Assembly (NCBI RefSeq): GCF_000756665.1
Contig: NZ_ARXV01000015.1
Span: 42,009-106,008 of the forward strand
Reading direction: 5' to 3'
Length of the DNA stretch: 64,000 nt
Origin: Alcanivorax nanhaiticus
Lineage (GTDB): Bacteria; Pseudomonadota; Gammaproteobacteria; Pseudomonadales; Alcanivoracaceae
Position numbers and translations under genes: made by a program. Shown here in pieces: positions 45,339 through 53,250 of this stretch; within the stretch, counting starts at the first letter, position 1, and every line of letters starts with the position of its first letter. The notes below the pieces were generated by a model, which worked only from the letters and a program-made list of their open reading frames with translations, did no database searches and was not told where the DNA came from.

Positions 45339-46672
45339 CGCAATGAGCGGAAAGTCATGCCCAGTTTCTTGGCTGCGGCGGTACGATTCCAGTGGGTGGC
45401 ATCGAGGGCTTTGAGGATTTCCTCGCGCTCGATGTCCTGAAGAAATTCTTCCAGCGGCTGTGCGGCATCTCTTTCGGGGAGGGTGGAGTTATCTGCATCG
45501 CTATTGACCGTGCCGGTAGCTAAAGAGGTCGCATGTAGATGCAGGTTTTCCGTCTCAATGACCATGCCGTCGCATAGGGTCATTGCTCTTTCCAGCGTGT
45601 TTTCCAACTCGCGTACATTGCCGGGGAACGGGTAGTTACATAAGGCTTTCAGTGCCGGGCCGCTGATCTTTGGCGGGCTGGTTTCCCACGCGTTACTCAG
45701 CCGCAGCAAGATGTGATCTACCAGCGCAGGAATGTCCTCTTTTCGCTCTCGAAGCGGAGGGACATGCGCTTCAATGACATTCAGGCGATAAAATAAGTCT
45801 TGGCGAAAGCGCCCTACGGTCATTTCACTGGCTAAATCCTTGTGGGTGGCGCAAAGGATACGCAGGTTGACCTGGAATTCGCGAGCTTCACCAACCGGTC
45901 GGACACTTTTTTCCTGAATGGCTCGGAGCAGTTTGACCTGCATATGCAGGGGTAGATCAGCCACTTCATCCAGAAACAGGGTGCCGCCGTCCGCTTCGCG
46001 GAACAGGCCTTTGCGGTCCTCTACCGCACCGGTAAAGGCGCCTTTACGGTGGCCAAAGAACTCACTCTCCATCAGCTCGGAGGGGATTGCCCCGCAATTC
46101 ACTGCCACAAAGGGTTTTTCCCGCCGAGGGCCGAGAGCATGAATCATGCGAGCTATGCGCTCCTTGCCGCTACCGGACTCCCCGCTAATGTAGATTGGGG
46201 CCTGGCTTCTGGCCAATTTGCGCACCTGTGACTTGAGGTCTTGCATGGCGGGGCCATTGCCAATCAGGTTGTCTTCTTCCTCGTGAGGTTCTTCGCTATT
46301 GCTGATCCCAAGCCCATCTTCGATTAGCTGGCGCAGCCGGTCCAGCGCAACGGGTTTGGAGATAAAATCATAGGCCCCCAGTTTCATGGCCTCTGTCGCG
46401 GTTTCCATATTGCCGTACGCGGTGATAACCGCTGTCGGCATTTCAGGGCAATGCAGGGAGATATGTTGAAGCAGCTCCAATCCGGTGCCATCACCGAGAT
46501 TCATGTCGGTGAGACAAAGATCGTAGCGTTCACTTTCCAGCTTTGACTTTGCTGCCCCCAGGGATTCGGCTGCGGTTGCCTTGAGTTTCATGCGGCCGAG
46601 GGTAATGACCAGCAATTCACGCAAATCCGCTTCGTCGTCTACAACCAGTACATGGGGGGTGTCGGCACTCAT
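45290..46672 (-). CDS. pilR: Sigma-54 response regulator PilR
   Basis: 460-residue NtrC-family activator: receiver with phospho-Asp56 (LTDMNLGDG), AAA+ domain with Walker A GESGSGKE, sigma-54 contact loop GAFTGA, Walker B GGTLFLDEV, and C-terminal Fis-type HTH (WNRTAAAKKLGMTFRSLRYR). Activates pilA transcription with RpoN on pilin depletion in Pseudomonas. Paired with pilS 12 bases upstream. The pilA target is not in this window. Confidence 0.95.
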   Translation of the reverse strand: MSADTPHVLVVDDEADLRELLVITLGRMKLKATAAESLGAAKSKLESERYDLCLTDMNLGDGTGLELLQHISLHCPEMPTAVITAYGNMETATEAMKLGAYDFISKPVALDRLRQLIEDGLGISNSEEPHEEEDNLIGNGPAMQDLKSQVRKLARSQAPIYISGESGSGKERIARMIHALGPRREKPFVAVNCGAIPSELMESEFFGHRKGAFTGAVEDRKGLFREADGGTLFLDEVADLPLHMQVKLLRAIQEKSVRPVGEAREFQVNLRILCATHKDLASEMTVGRFRQDLFYRLNVIEAHVPPLRERKEDIPALVDHILLRLSNAWETSPPKISGPALKALCNYPFPGNVRELENTLERAMTLCDGMVIETENLHLHATSLATGTVNSDADNSTLPERDAAQPLEEFLQDIEREEILKALDATHWNRTAAAKKLGMTFRSLRYRLKKLELDRDDGSE

Positions 46673-46684
46673 AGTCGAACTCTG

Positions 46685-48235
46685 TTATTGAAATTGTCGA
46701 TGCGGGTGGGCAAAGGTTATCACAAAGCTGGCGCCTGTCTTGGTCTCTTCCAGATCAAGCGTCGCCTGGTTGGCTTGGCATAGCTCCCGGCAAAGGTACA
46801 GGCCCAGGCCATTGCCATCCGAAGCAGTGGTATAGAATGGTTCAAAAAGATATCGGGCGGCTTCTTCACTGATGCCTGAGCCATTGTCGCTGATACGTAG
46901 CCACGGCAGGCCGGTCCGGTCATGGGTGCCGCAGCTTAGGGTGACCTGCGTGTTGACCCCACCATGCTTGAGAGAATTGGAGATCAGGTTATCGACGACC
47001 TGGATCAGCTGATTGGGATCAAAGCGCACCTCGACTTCTTCTCCACAGGCTAACCTGACTGAATCACAGCCTTTCATCGACCAGTTGCCAAGAATGGGCT
47101 GCAAGACAGAAGAGAGCACAAATCGTTCTGCGTTCCCCTTCCCGCGTCGCGACAAGTCGAGGACATCATGGATGATGCCGTTCACCCGGGTGACGTGGTT
47201 GCGAATAATAGAGAGGAGTTGCTGGTCCTCTTCACTGGGCTCGCCATCCAGCAGCAGATCGGTGGCATGGTTGATAGCGCTTAACGGATTGCGAATCTCA
47301 TGGGCGAGAGTGGCAGAGAGTCGTCCCAGCGAAGCCAGATTAAGCTGCTGCGCTTCCTGAGCCACTTTCGAGGTATCTTCAAGGAAGAGCAGAGTGAGGC
47401 TTTCATGGCCCGTGTCCAAATGCGCGAAACGTGGACTAAGATTCGGGCTTTGTTCGGAGACGCGTAGAGAGGCTAGCGGCAACATGGGGTTGTCTTGCCA
47501 GCGCTCATGACGACTGACCAGCCCCTGAGGAAGTCGCTTGCTCAACATTGGTGACTCGAACAGGTTATTGGCCGACTGGTTAGACATCAGAATGCGGTAT
47601 TGGTCGTCGAATACCATGACGCCGGTACGCATACGTTGCACAATTTGCTGATTAAGCGCCTCAAGCCGTTCAATTGCTACTCGCTGGCTTCGGGCAATTT
47701 GCTCGCTGTGTTCGAGGCGCTGAGCGATCTGCTGAATAATCAGCGACACCATAAAAAAGGCAATGCCCAGCAGTCCGGATTCAGTGAGCAGGAAGGGAGA
47801 TTCCAATTGCTCCTGAATGGAAAAATAGAATTGCTCGAACATGGCCGACAAGGTGGCCAGTGCTGCGATCAGGAATCCAAGTCGTCCGCGTAGCAAAATG
47901 TTGCCGGCTGCTACGGTGACCAGTAACAAGACAGCCAGTCCGCCTTCCAGCCCCCCCTGTGCATGAACGACCAGTGTGAGCATGATCAGGTCGGTGATTA
48001 GTGCAATGGGCTGCGCCCAGCGAGGGAACGCGCGCTGATGGCGTTTAAAATCCAGGGTAGTAGAGGCGAGTGTTAGCCCCAGGTAAGCAAACAGTGTGGT
48101 CTGAAACAGGATTGGCGAATGTTTGCCAATCAGCGGTAATGCTGGAGCAAAATGCAGCAGAAGTAGCGCGCAGGCGATAGCAATCCGGTAGACATTGTAG
48201 ATGCGGGCGGGCGTCCAGCCCTGGTTAGTGGTCAT
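46685..48235 (-). CDS. pilS: Sensor histidine kinase PilS
   Basis: 516 residues from the ATG at 48235. N-terminal membrane region of several helices (about 20-190) senses PilA in the membrane in Pseudomonas. Then a PAS-like segment (MRTGVMVFDDQYRILMSNQSA), HisKA with LAHEIRNPLSAINHATDLL, and HATPase with VDNLISNSLKHG, DNGSGI and GNGLGLYLCREL. Upstream in-frame codons overlap the PP0621-like gene and are not protein-like. Overlaps that gene by 11 bases. Confidence 0.94.
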   Translation of the reverse strand: MTTNQGWTPARIYNVYRIAIACALLLLHFAPALPLIGKHSPILFQTTLFAYLGLTLASTTLDFKRHQRAFPRWAQPIALITDLIMLTLVVHAQGGLEGGLAVLLLVTVAAGNILLRGRLGFLIAALATLSAMFEQFYFSIQEQLESPFLLTESGLLGIAFFMVSLIIQQIAQRLEHSEQIARSQRVAIERLEALNQQIVQRMRTGVMVFDDQYRILMSNQSANNLFESPMLSKRLPQGLVSRHERWQDNPMLPLASLRVSEQSPNLSPRFAHLDTGHESLTLLFLEDTSKVAQEAQQLNLASLGRLSATLAHEIRNPLSAINHATDLLLDGEPSEEDQQLLSIIRNHVTRVNGIIHDVLDLSRRGKGNAERFVLSSVLQPILGNWSMKGCDSVRLACGEEVEVRFDPNQLIQVVDNLISNSLKHGGVNTQVTLSCGTHDRTGLPWLRISDNGSGISEEAARYLFEPFYTTASDGNGLGLYLCRELCQANQATLDLEETKTGASFVITFAHPHRQFQ

Positions 48236-48470
48236 GGTGGTCCAGATACAATCGTTGATGTTCCTGGCTGCAGAAATGCTTGCCGCTGTGACTGAAGGCC
48301 TCGTGATCAGGCACATGTATACCGCACTGGGCGCATTTACGCATCAGCTCTTGCCGCTGCTGGCTGGCAGCAGGGGAGTCAGCTTGTTGTGAGCGGGAAA
48401 GCAGGTTCTTGAATACCCTCCAGGCTATGTAAATCAGTGCCGCAATGATCAGCAGTCGAATCAGCCCCAT
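48225..48470 (-). CDS. PP0621-family small membrane protein with zinc-finger-like tail
   Basis: 81 residues: one N-terminal helix (LLIIAALIYIAWRVF) then a cytoplasmic tail with KCAQCG, IPVDHEAFSH-like His residues and HFCSQEHQRLYL, resembling a MYND/TRASH-type zinc ribbon. Found next to pilS in Pseudomonas relatives. Function unknown; overlap with pilS implies co-expression. Confidence 0.82.
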   Translation of the reverse strand: MGLIRLLIIAALIYIAWRVFKNLLSRSQQADSPAASQQRQELMRKCAQCGIHVPDHEAFSHSGKHFCSQEHQRLYLDHHDH

Positions 48471-48561
48471 CCCTTTCTCCTTGTTTTATGCATCCTGAAG
48501 CATTCATGGATCGCGGGCTAAAGAGTACAATCAGCGCTCATTTCATGAAAGGCCGGTCGAG

Positions 48562-50187
48562 ATGCGAATTATCATGGCCCAGCAGAATGCGCTGGTGGGG
48601 GATATTGAGGGGAATGCACAACGGGTCATCGCGGCAGCAGATGAGGCAAGGCGTCTGTTGGGCGCGGATCTGGTGGTGTTCCCGGAGCTGATGCTGACCG
48701 GTTATCCGCCAGAAGACTTGCTGTTGCGTCCCAGCCTCAATAGCCGTGTAGATGCGGCCTTGGCGGAGATTGGAGAAGCGGTCAGTGTGCCGGTAGTGCT
48801 GGGTTACCCGGCGGTACGCAATGGTCTGCGTCGTAATGCTGCGGGTGTGTTGTTTCCAGGCGACGCGGTTCCCAGTCATGAATATTTCAAACAATGCCTT
48901 CCCAATTATCGGGTGTTTGACGAAAAACGTTATTTTCAGCGCGGCGACAGCCCTTGCACCTTTGAGTTGGGAGGCTGGACTTTTGGCCTCACGATCTGTG
49001 AGGACATCTGGCACGGTGAGCCGGCTAGCCAGTTGCAGCAGGCCGGTGCTGATGTGGTGCTGAACCTGAACGCTTCCCCTTTTCGGGTAAACAAGGTCGA
49101 AGAGCGGTTGGAGCAGGTGCAGGCTCGCAGCCGCGAGACGGGCATGTCGATCCTGTACTGTAACCTGGTCGGTGGGCAGGATGAGCTGGTCTTTGATGGC
49201 GCTTCATTTGCCTGTAATTCCCGTGGAGAGCGCTGCGTTCAAGGGGGGAGTTTCAATGAGGCTCTGATCCCTGTGGATCTACAATGCGAGGATGGCAGTT
49301 GTGATCCGGTTGGAGAGCTGTTGCCTTTACCAGGGGTTGAGCAGGGGATCTATCAGGCTCTGGTTCTGGCCACTCGGGATTACGTCAACAAGAACGGCTT
49401 CAAGGGCGCTTTGCTGGGTTTGTCTGGCGGTATCGATTCGGCGCTGACGTTGGCGGTGGCCGTGGATGCGTTGGGCCCTGACCGTGTAGAGGCGGTCATG
49501 ATGCCATTTCGTTATACCTCGGCGATGAGCCTTGAGGATGCGGAAAAGCAGGCGCGTACCCTGAGAGTAAAATATCGAGTGATGCCGATTGAACCTGCCT
49601 TTAATGGTTTCATGGGAATTCTTGATGAGGCTTTTGCCGGTCTGGAGAAGGATACGACAGAAGAAAATTTGCAGGCTCGCTGTCGTGGCGTGATTTTGAT
49701 GGCGCTGTCCAACAAGAGCGGTTCCGTGGTGCTCACTACAGGCAACAAGAGTGAGATGGCGGTGGGTTATGCCACTCTCTACGGGGATATGGCCGGCGGT
49801 TTTTCTGTCCTCAAGGACGTTTTCAAAACCATGGTTTTCCGATTGGCCTGGTGGCGTAATCAGCAGGCGGGTAGCGAAATTATTCCTGAGCGAGTGATTA
49901 CCCGACCACCCTCTGCGGAACTGGCGCCGGATCAGGTGGATACCGATTCTCTGCCGGATTATGACGAGCTGGATGCGATTCTGCAGCGTTATGTGGAACA
50001 GGACATGAGCGCCGAAGCGGTTATCCGTGACGGTTTTGACCGGGATAACGTCTATCGGGTGGTCAAACTGACTGACCGCAATGAGTACAAACGTCGCCAG
50101 GCCGCCGTCGGCCCCCGCGTCAGCCGCCGTGCTTTCGGCAAGGACCGCCGCTACCCGATCACCAACGGCTGGCGACCGGGAGACTAA
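48562..50187 (+). CDS. nadE: Glutamine-dependent NAD+ synthetase
   Basis: Amidates NaAD to NAD+. 541 residues: N-terminal nitrilase-type glutaminase with triad Glu42, Lys110 and Cys146 (LTICEDIW), and C-terminal ammonia-dependent synthetase with pyrophosphate loop SGGIDS at about 288-293 and TGNKSEMAVGY. Fused two-domain type, so it uses glutamine directly. Its stop lies just before a repeat element and terminator shared with convergent bamD. Confidence 0.96.
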   Translation: MRIIMAQQNALVGDIEGNAQRVIAAADEARRLLGADLVVFPELMLTGYPPEDLLLRPSLNSRVDAALAEIGEAVSVPVVLGYPAVRNGLRRNAAGVLFPGDAVPSHEYFKQCLPNYRVFDEKRYFQRGDSPCTFELGGWTFGLTICEDIWHGEPASQLQQAGADVVLNLNASPFRVNKVEERLEQVQARSRETGMSILYCNLVGGQDELVFDGASFACNSRGERCVQGGSFNEALIPVDLQCEDGSCDPVGELLPLPGVEQGIYQALVLATRDYVNKNGFKGALLGLSGGIDSALTLAVAVDALGPDRVEAVMMPFRYTSAMSLEDAEKQARTLRVKYRVMPIEPAFNGFMGILDEAFAGLEKDTTEENLQARCRGVILMALSNKSGSVVLTTGNKSEMAVGYATLYGDMAGGFSVLKDVFKTMVFRLAWWRNQQAGSEIIPERVITRPPSAELAPDQVDTDSLPDYDELDAILQRYVEQDMSAEAVIRDGFDRDNVYRVVKLTDRNEYKRRQAAVGPRVSRRAFGKDRRYPITNGWRPGD

Positions 50188-50191
50188 AGGC

Positions 50192-50329
50192 GCTACGAGC
50201 TTCCAGCTGTGAGCTTGGAGGAAGATCAAAATCAAAAAAGGGTGGCCCGAATCAGTATCGGAGCCACCCTTTTTTTAGCTAGAAGCTAGAAGCTAGAAGC
50301 TAGAAGCTAGAAGCTAGAAGCTAGAAGCT
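50192..50329. repeat. Intergenic element: AGCTT arms around a terminator, seven tandem AGCTAGA units
   Basis: The right arm is AGCTAGA in seven exact tandem copies from 50277 to 50325 plus AGCT, ending at the bamD stop codon. The left arm 50192-50221 holds looser inverted forms (GAGCTTCCAGCT, GAGCTTGGAGG). A terminator hairpin occupies the centre. The layout matches the element at 6283-6406 with a different unit sequence. Confidence 0.88.
50233..50277. terminator. Bidirectional terminator of nadE and bamD
   Basis: AAAAAAGGGTGGC / GCCACCCTTTTTT stem with CCGA/TCGG extending into the loop; A run on one side and T run on the other. Confidence 0.92.
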
Positions 50330-51144
50330 CAAAGAAGGTCAAACGTCAGCAGACTAAGAATGCCGTTGTCCTCATCTGGCCACCAAGCCAGGTCGACCTG
50401 TTGTTCCTTGTCCAGGTATTGACTCTCAGGGAAGCTGAGCGCCAATACGGCGCGACTTTTCTCTGCCAGTTCTGGGTATTCCAGACGCTGATAACCTTTC
50501 GTCATGATGGCGAGGGCTTCCTCCACGGCGGGGGTCTGCTGGTAATGCTTCACCACATACTGGGCCCGATTGATGGAAGCCACAATGGCGCCGCGGCGGG
50601 CATAGTAGCGGGCCACATGTAGCTCCTGGCGAGCCAGCTGGTTGCGGATATGAACCATGCGGGAGCGAGCATCCGGAGCGTATTCGCTGTCAGGGAATCG
50701 GTTCACCAAACGTTCGAAATCCCGGAAAGCATCCTTGGCGGCATCCATGTCCCGGGCTGATCGGTCAGAGCTGACCATGTTGTCGAACAAGCCTTTTTCC
50801 ATGTTGAAATTGGCCAGGCCGCGCATATACAACGCATAGTCCATGCGCGGGTTGGCTGGATAATTTCGCTCAAAGCGCTGTGCGGCAACCACGGTGGCCG
50901 GGTAATCCACTGACATGTAATAGGCGTAGATCAAATCCAGCCCGGACTGCTCAGCGTAATCGCCATAGGGAAAGCGGACCTCAAGTTCTTTGAGCTGGTC
51001 GATAGCAGTCAGGTAATTCTTGGACTCAATGGAATCGTGAGCTTCCCGATACTGGGCGGCTTCTGTGAGTTCCGGGGCGTCTTTGTTGCTGGCGCAGCCG
51101 GCAAGCAGCAACAGGCCCAGTAGTGGCCAGAAAAAGCGTGGCAT
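50329..51144 (-). CDS. bamD: Outer-membrane assembly lipoprotein BamD
   Basis: Essential BAM-complex lipoprotein that helps fold outer-membrane barrels. 271 residues with lipobox LAGC and Cys17, then TPR repeats (YLTAIDQLKELEVRFPYGDYAEQ, YPATVVAAQRFERNYPANP, DAFRDFERLVNRFPDSEYA). Length is normal. Divergent from rluD with about 75 bases between, as widely conserved. Its stop abuts a tandem repeat. Confidence 0.96.
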   Translation of the reverse strand: MPRFFWPLLGLLLLAGCASNKDAPELTEAAQYREAHDSIESKNYLTAIDQLKELEVRFPYGDYAEQSGLDLIYAYYMSVDYPATVVAAQRFERNYPANPRMDYALYMRGLANFNMEKGLFDNMVSSDRSARDMDAAKDAFRDFERLVNRFPDSEYAPDARSRMVHIRNQLARQELHVARYYARRGAIVASINRAQYVVKHYQQTPAVEEALAIMTKGYQRLEYPELAEKSRAVLALSFPESQYLDKEQQVDLAWWPDEDNGILSLLTFDLL

Positions 51145-51218
51145 TCTTTCCTCGTCGGACGGGTTACAATAGCGCGTTACAGGGTAAAGTACCGCGACAT
51201 TTAAACACAGGTTGGATT

Positions 51219-52190
51219 ATGGGACATCTTGGCGGCGAGAAAATTCAACGTACCGAGCAGGTGCGTGCAGAGCAGGCGGGTCAGCGGGTGGATCAGGCTG
51301 CAGCTGAGCTGTTTGACGGATTTTCCCGTTCCCGGCTGCAGGGCTGGATCAAGGATGGCGTGCTTACCGTCAATGGCAAGAAGGCCAAGCCCAAAGACAA
51401 GCTCACCGGTAATGAGGCGCTCAGTCTGGAAGTGGTGATCGAGCCGGAATTGGAAGATCAGGCCCAGGCTATCTCCCTGGATGTGGTCTACGAGGATGAG
51501 GACCTGATTGTTATCAACAAACCTACCGGTTTGGTGGTGCATCCGGCGGCAGGCCATGCGGACGGTACCTTGCTGAACGGCTTGTTGCACCATGATGAGC
51601 GCCTCAACAGCCTGCCCCGGGCGGGTATTGTGCATCGCCTGGACCGGGATACCACCGGGCTCATGGTGGTGGCACGGTCACTGGAGGCGCATACCAGTCT
51701 GGTGTCCCAGCTGCAGGACAAGAGCCTGTTTCGCCAGTATGAGGCTATTGCCGTGGGCGTGATGACCGGTGGCGGCAAGGTGGATGCACCCATAGGGCGT
51801 CACCCGGTAGATCGCAAGAAGCAGGCGGTGGTGAAAGAGGGTGGTAAGGAAGCGGTTACTCACTACCGTGTAATGGATCGCTATCGAGCGCATACCCGAA
51901 TACAGGTAAAACTGGAAACCGGTCGAACCCACCAGATCAGGGTTCACATGGCTCACCGTAACTATCCCCTGGTCGGGGATCCACTCTATGGTGGTCGTCT
52001 GAAGTTTCCTGCCGGCGCGACGGAGGAGTTGCGTCAGGCCCTGCGCCGGTTTCCTCGCCAGGCGCTGCATGCCCGTACCTTGGGCTTGATTCACCCCGCC
52101 AGCGGGGAATATTGTGAGTTTCAGGCACCGTTGCCGGACGACATGCTGGGGCTGATCAAGGTCCTGGAAGACGACGCGGCCAACGCATGA
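51219..52190 (+). CDS. rluD: 23S rRNA pseudouridine synthase RluD
   Basis: Makes pseudouridines in helix 69 of 23S rRNA. 323 residues from ATG 51219: S4 RNA-binding domain about 20-80 and the pseudouridine synthase domain with catalytic Asp142 in HRLDRDTTGL, plus GRTHQIRVHMAH. In-frame sequence upstream of 51219 crosses the bamD promoter and is rejected. pgeF follows 36 bases on, a common pairing. Confidence 0.95.
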   Translation: MGHLGGEKIQRTEQVRAEQAGQRVDQAAAELFDGFSRSRLQGWIKDGVLTVNGKKAKPKDKLTGNEALSLEVVIEPELEDQAQAISLDVVYEDEDLIVINKPTGLVVHPAAGHADGTLLNGLLHHDERLNSLPRAGIVHRLDRDTTGLMVVARSLEAHTSLVSQLQDKSLFRQYEAIAVGVMTGGGKVDAPIGRHPVDRKKQAVVKEGGKEAVTHYRVMDRYRAHTRIQVKLETGRTHQIRVHMAHRNYPLVGDPLYGGRLKFPAGATEELRQALRRFPRQALHARTLGLIHPASGEYCEFQAPLPDDMLGLIKVLEDDAANA

Positions 52191-52226
52191 CACCCACCGT
52201 GCCCGAGGCACCCGAAGGCGGCTCCC

Positions 52227-52979
52227 ATGACCTTACCTGATCGTTCAGACTGGCTTTGGCCCGACTGGCGTCCCCATCCGGCGGTGCGGGTGGCGGTGAC
52301 CACCCGTGCCGGCACTCATTCCCCGAAACCCTGGGAGGGTTTCAACCTGGGACTGAATTGTGGCGATCAACCCGGCCGCGTTGAGCAAGCCCGTCATCAT
52401 GTGGAAAAGCAGCTGCAGGCCGATCACCCTGCGGCCTGGTTATGGCAAGTCCACGGCAAGCGCGTGATTCGTGCCGACGACCAGGACAACGAAGCGGACG
52501 GGGTGTGGACTGATCAGCAACGCTGGCCCTGTGTAGTGCTGACCGCCGATTGTCTGCCGGTGTTGCTGGCCCGGCAGGACGGCGCGGCAGTCGCTGCGGT
52601 GCACGCCGGCTGGCGTGGGCTTCAGGCCGGGATTATCGCTGAGGGCGTGAGCAAGATCGCTCCCAATGGCGAACCGGTCAGTGCTTGGCTGGGCCCAGCC
52701 ATCTGCGGCAAATGCTACCAGGTGGGTGACGAGGTCTACCGCGCCTTTGCAGATACCAATCCCGCCTTCAAAACCGCCTTCAGCCAGGACGCCACACCCC
52801 ACCACTGGCGTTTCTCAGTAGCCCACGCCGCCATGACCGAACTGGCCAGCCTCGGCGTCGACGATGTACAGGGCGGCGAGCTGTGCACCGCCTGTGACCT
52901 GGAACGCTTCTATTCCTACCGCAAGGAAGGCGAGACGGGGCGGTTTGCGTCGTTGATCTGGCTGGACGAGAGCAGTTAA
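52227..52979 (+). CDS. pgeF: Peptidoglycan editing factor PgeF (YfiH, purine nucleoside phosphorylase fold)
   Basis: 250 residues of the multicopper-polyphenol-oxidase-like family. The conserved metal/active residues are in WLWQVHGKRV (His), VLTADCLPVLL (Cys) and AAVHAGWRGL (His), plus GPAICGKCYQVG. Family members prevent misincorporation of serine into murein and also act as purine nucleoside phosphorylases. Its stop TAA is inside the left arm of a perfect inverted repeat. Confidence 0.9.
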   Translation: MTLPDRSDWLWPDWRPHPAVRVAVTTRAGTHSPKPWEGFNLGLNCGDQPGRVEQARHHVEKQLQADHPAAWLWQVHGKRVIRADDQDNEADGVWTDQQRWPCVVLTADCLPVLLARQDGAAVAAVHAGWRGLQAGIIAEGVSKIAPNGEPVSAWLGPAICGKCYQVGDEVYRAFADTNPAFKTAFSQDATPHHWRFSVAHAAMTELASLGVDDVQGGELCTACDLERFYSYRKEGETGRFASLIWLDESS

Positions 52980-53127
52980 CAGTGAATAGTGAACAGCTCG
53001 CGACATGGGGTGTTTTGTCTTGAGAGCGTAGAGGCCGCGTCCACAGGTTGGGTGCGGCCTCTGACGTTTTAGAGCCTGATACGCGTCCTCGCGCCGCTGT
53101 TAACTGTTCACTATTCACTGTTAACTG
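52973..53127. repeat. Palindromic element with perfect 24-base inverted arms
   Basis: The 24 bases 52973-52996 are the exact reverse complement of 53104-53127; the arm begins CAGTTAACAGTGAATAG. The pgeF stop TAA lies in the left arm, which also has TGA and TAG in other frames. The centre contains GAGGCCGC/GCGGCCTC (about 53028-53062). The right arm ends three bases before the heat-shock promoter of clpB. Confidence 0.93.
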
Positions 53128-53129
53128 CC

Positions 53130-53157
53130 CTTGAATCTGGCCCAATCGGACCCATCT
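53130..53157 (+). promoter_or_regulatory. Sigma-32 (RpoH) promoter of clpB
   Basis: CTTGAAT (53130-53136), 13-base spacer, ACCCATCT (53150-53157), against the consensus CTTGAAA-N13-CCCCATNT. Two mismatches in the fixed positions. About 95 bases before the clpB start. Confidence 0.75.
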
Positions 53158-53250
53158 TAGGTCCAGTTGATTGATTTCCGGTGATCACCGGGTGCTTGCC
53201 GTCAGGGAGTATCCGGGTGGATCGACCCCGGACAAAGGAGAGCCAAGACA

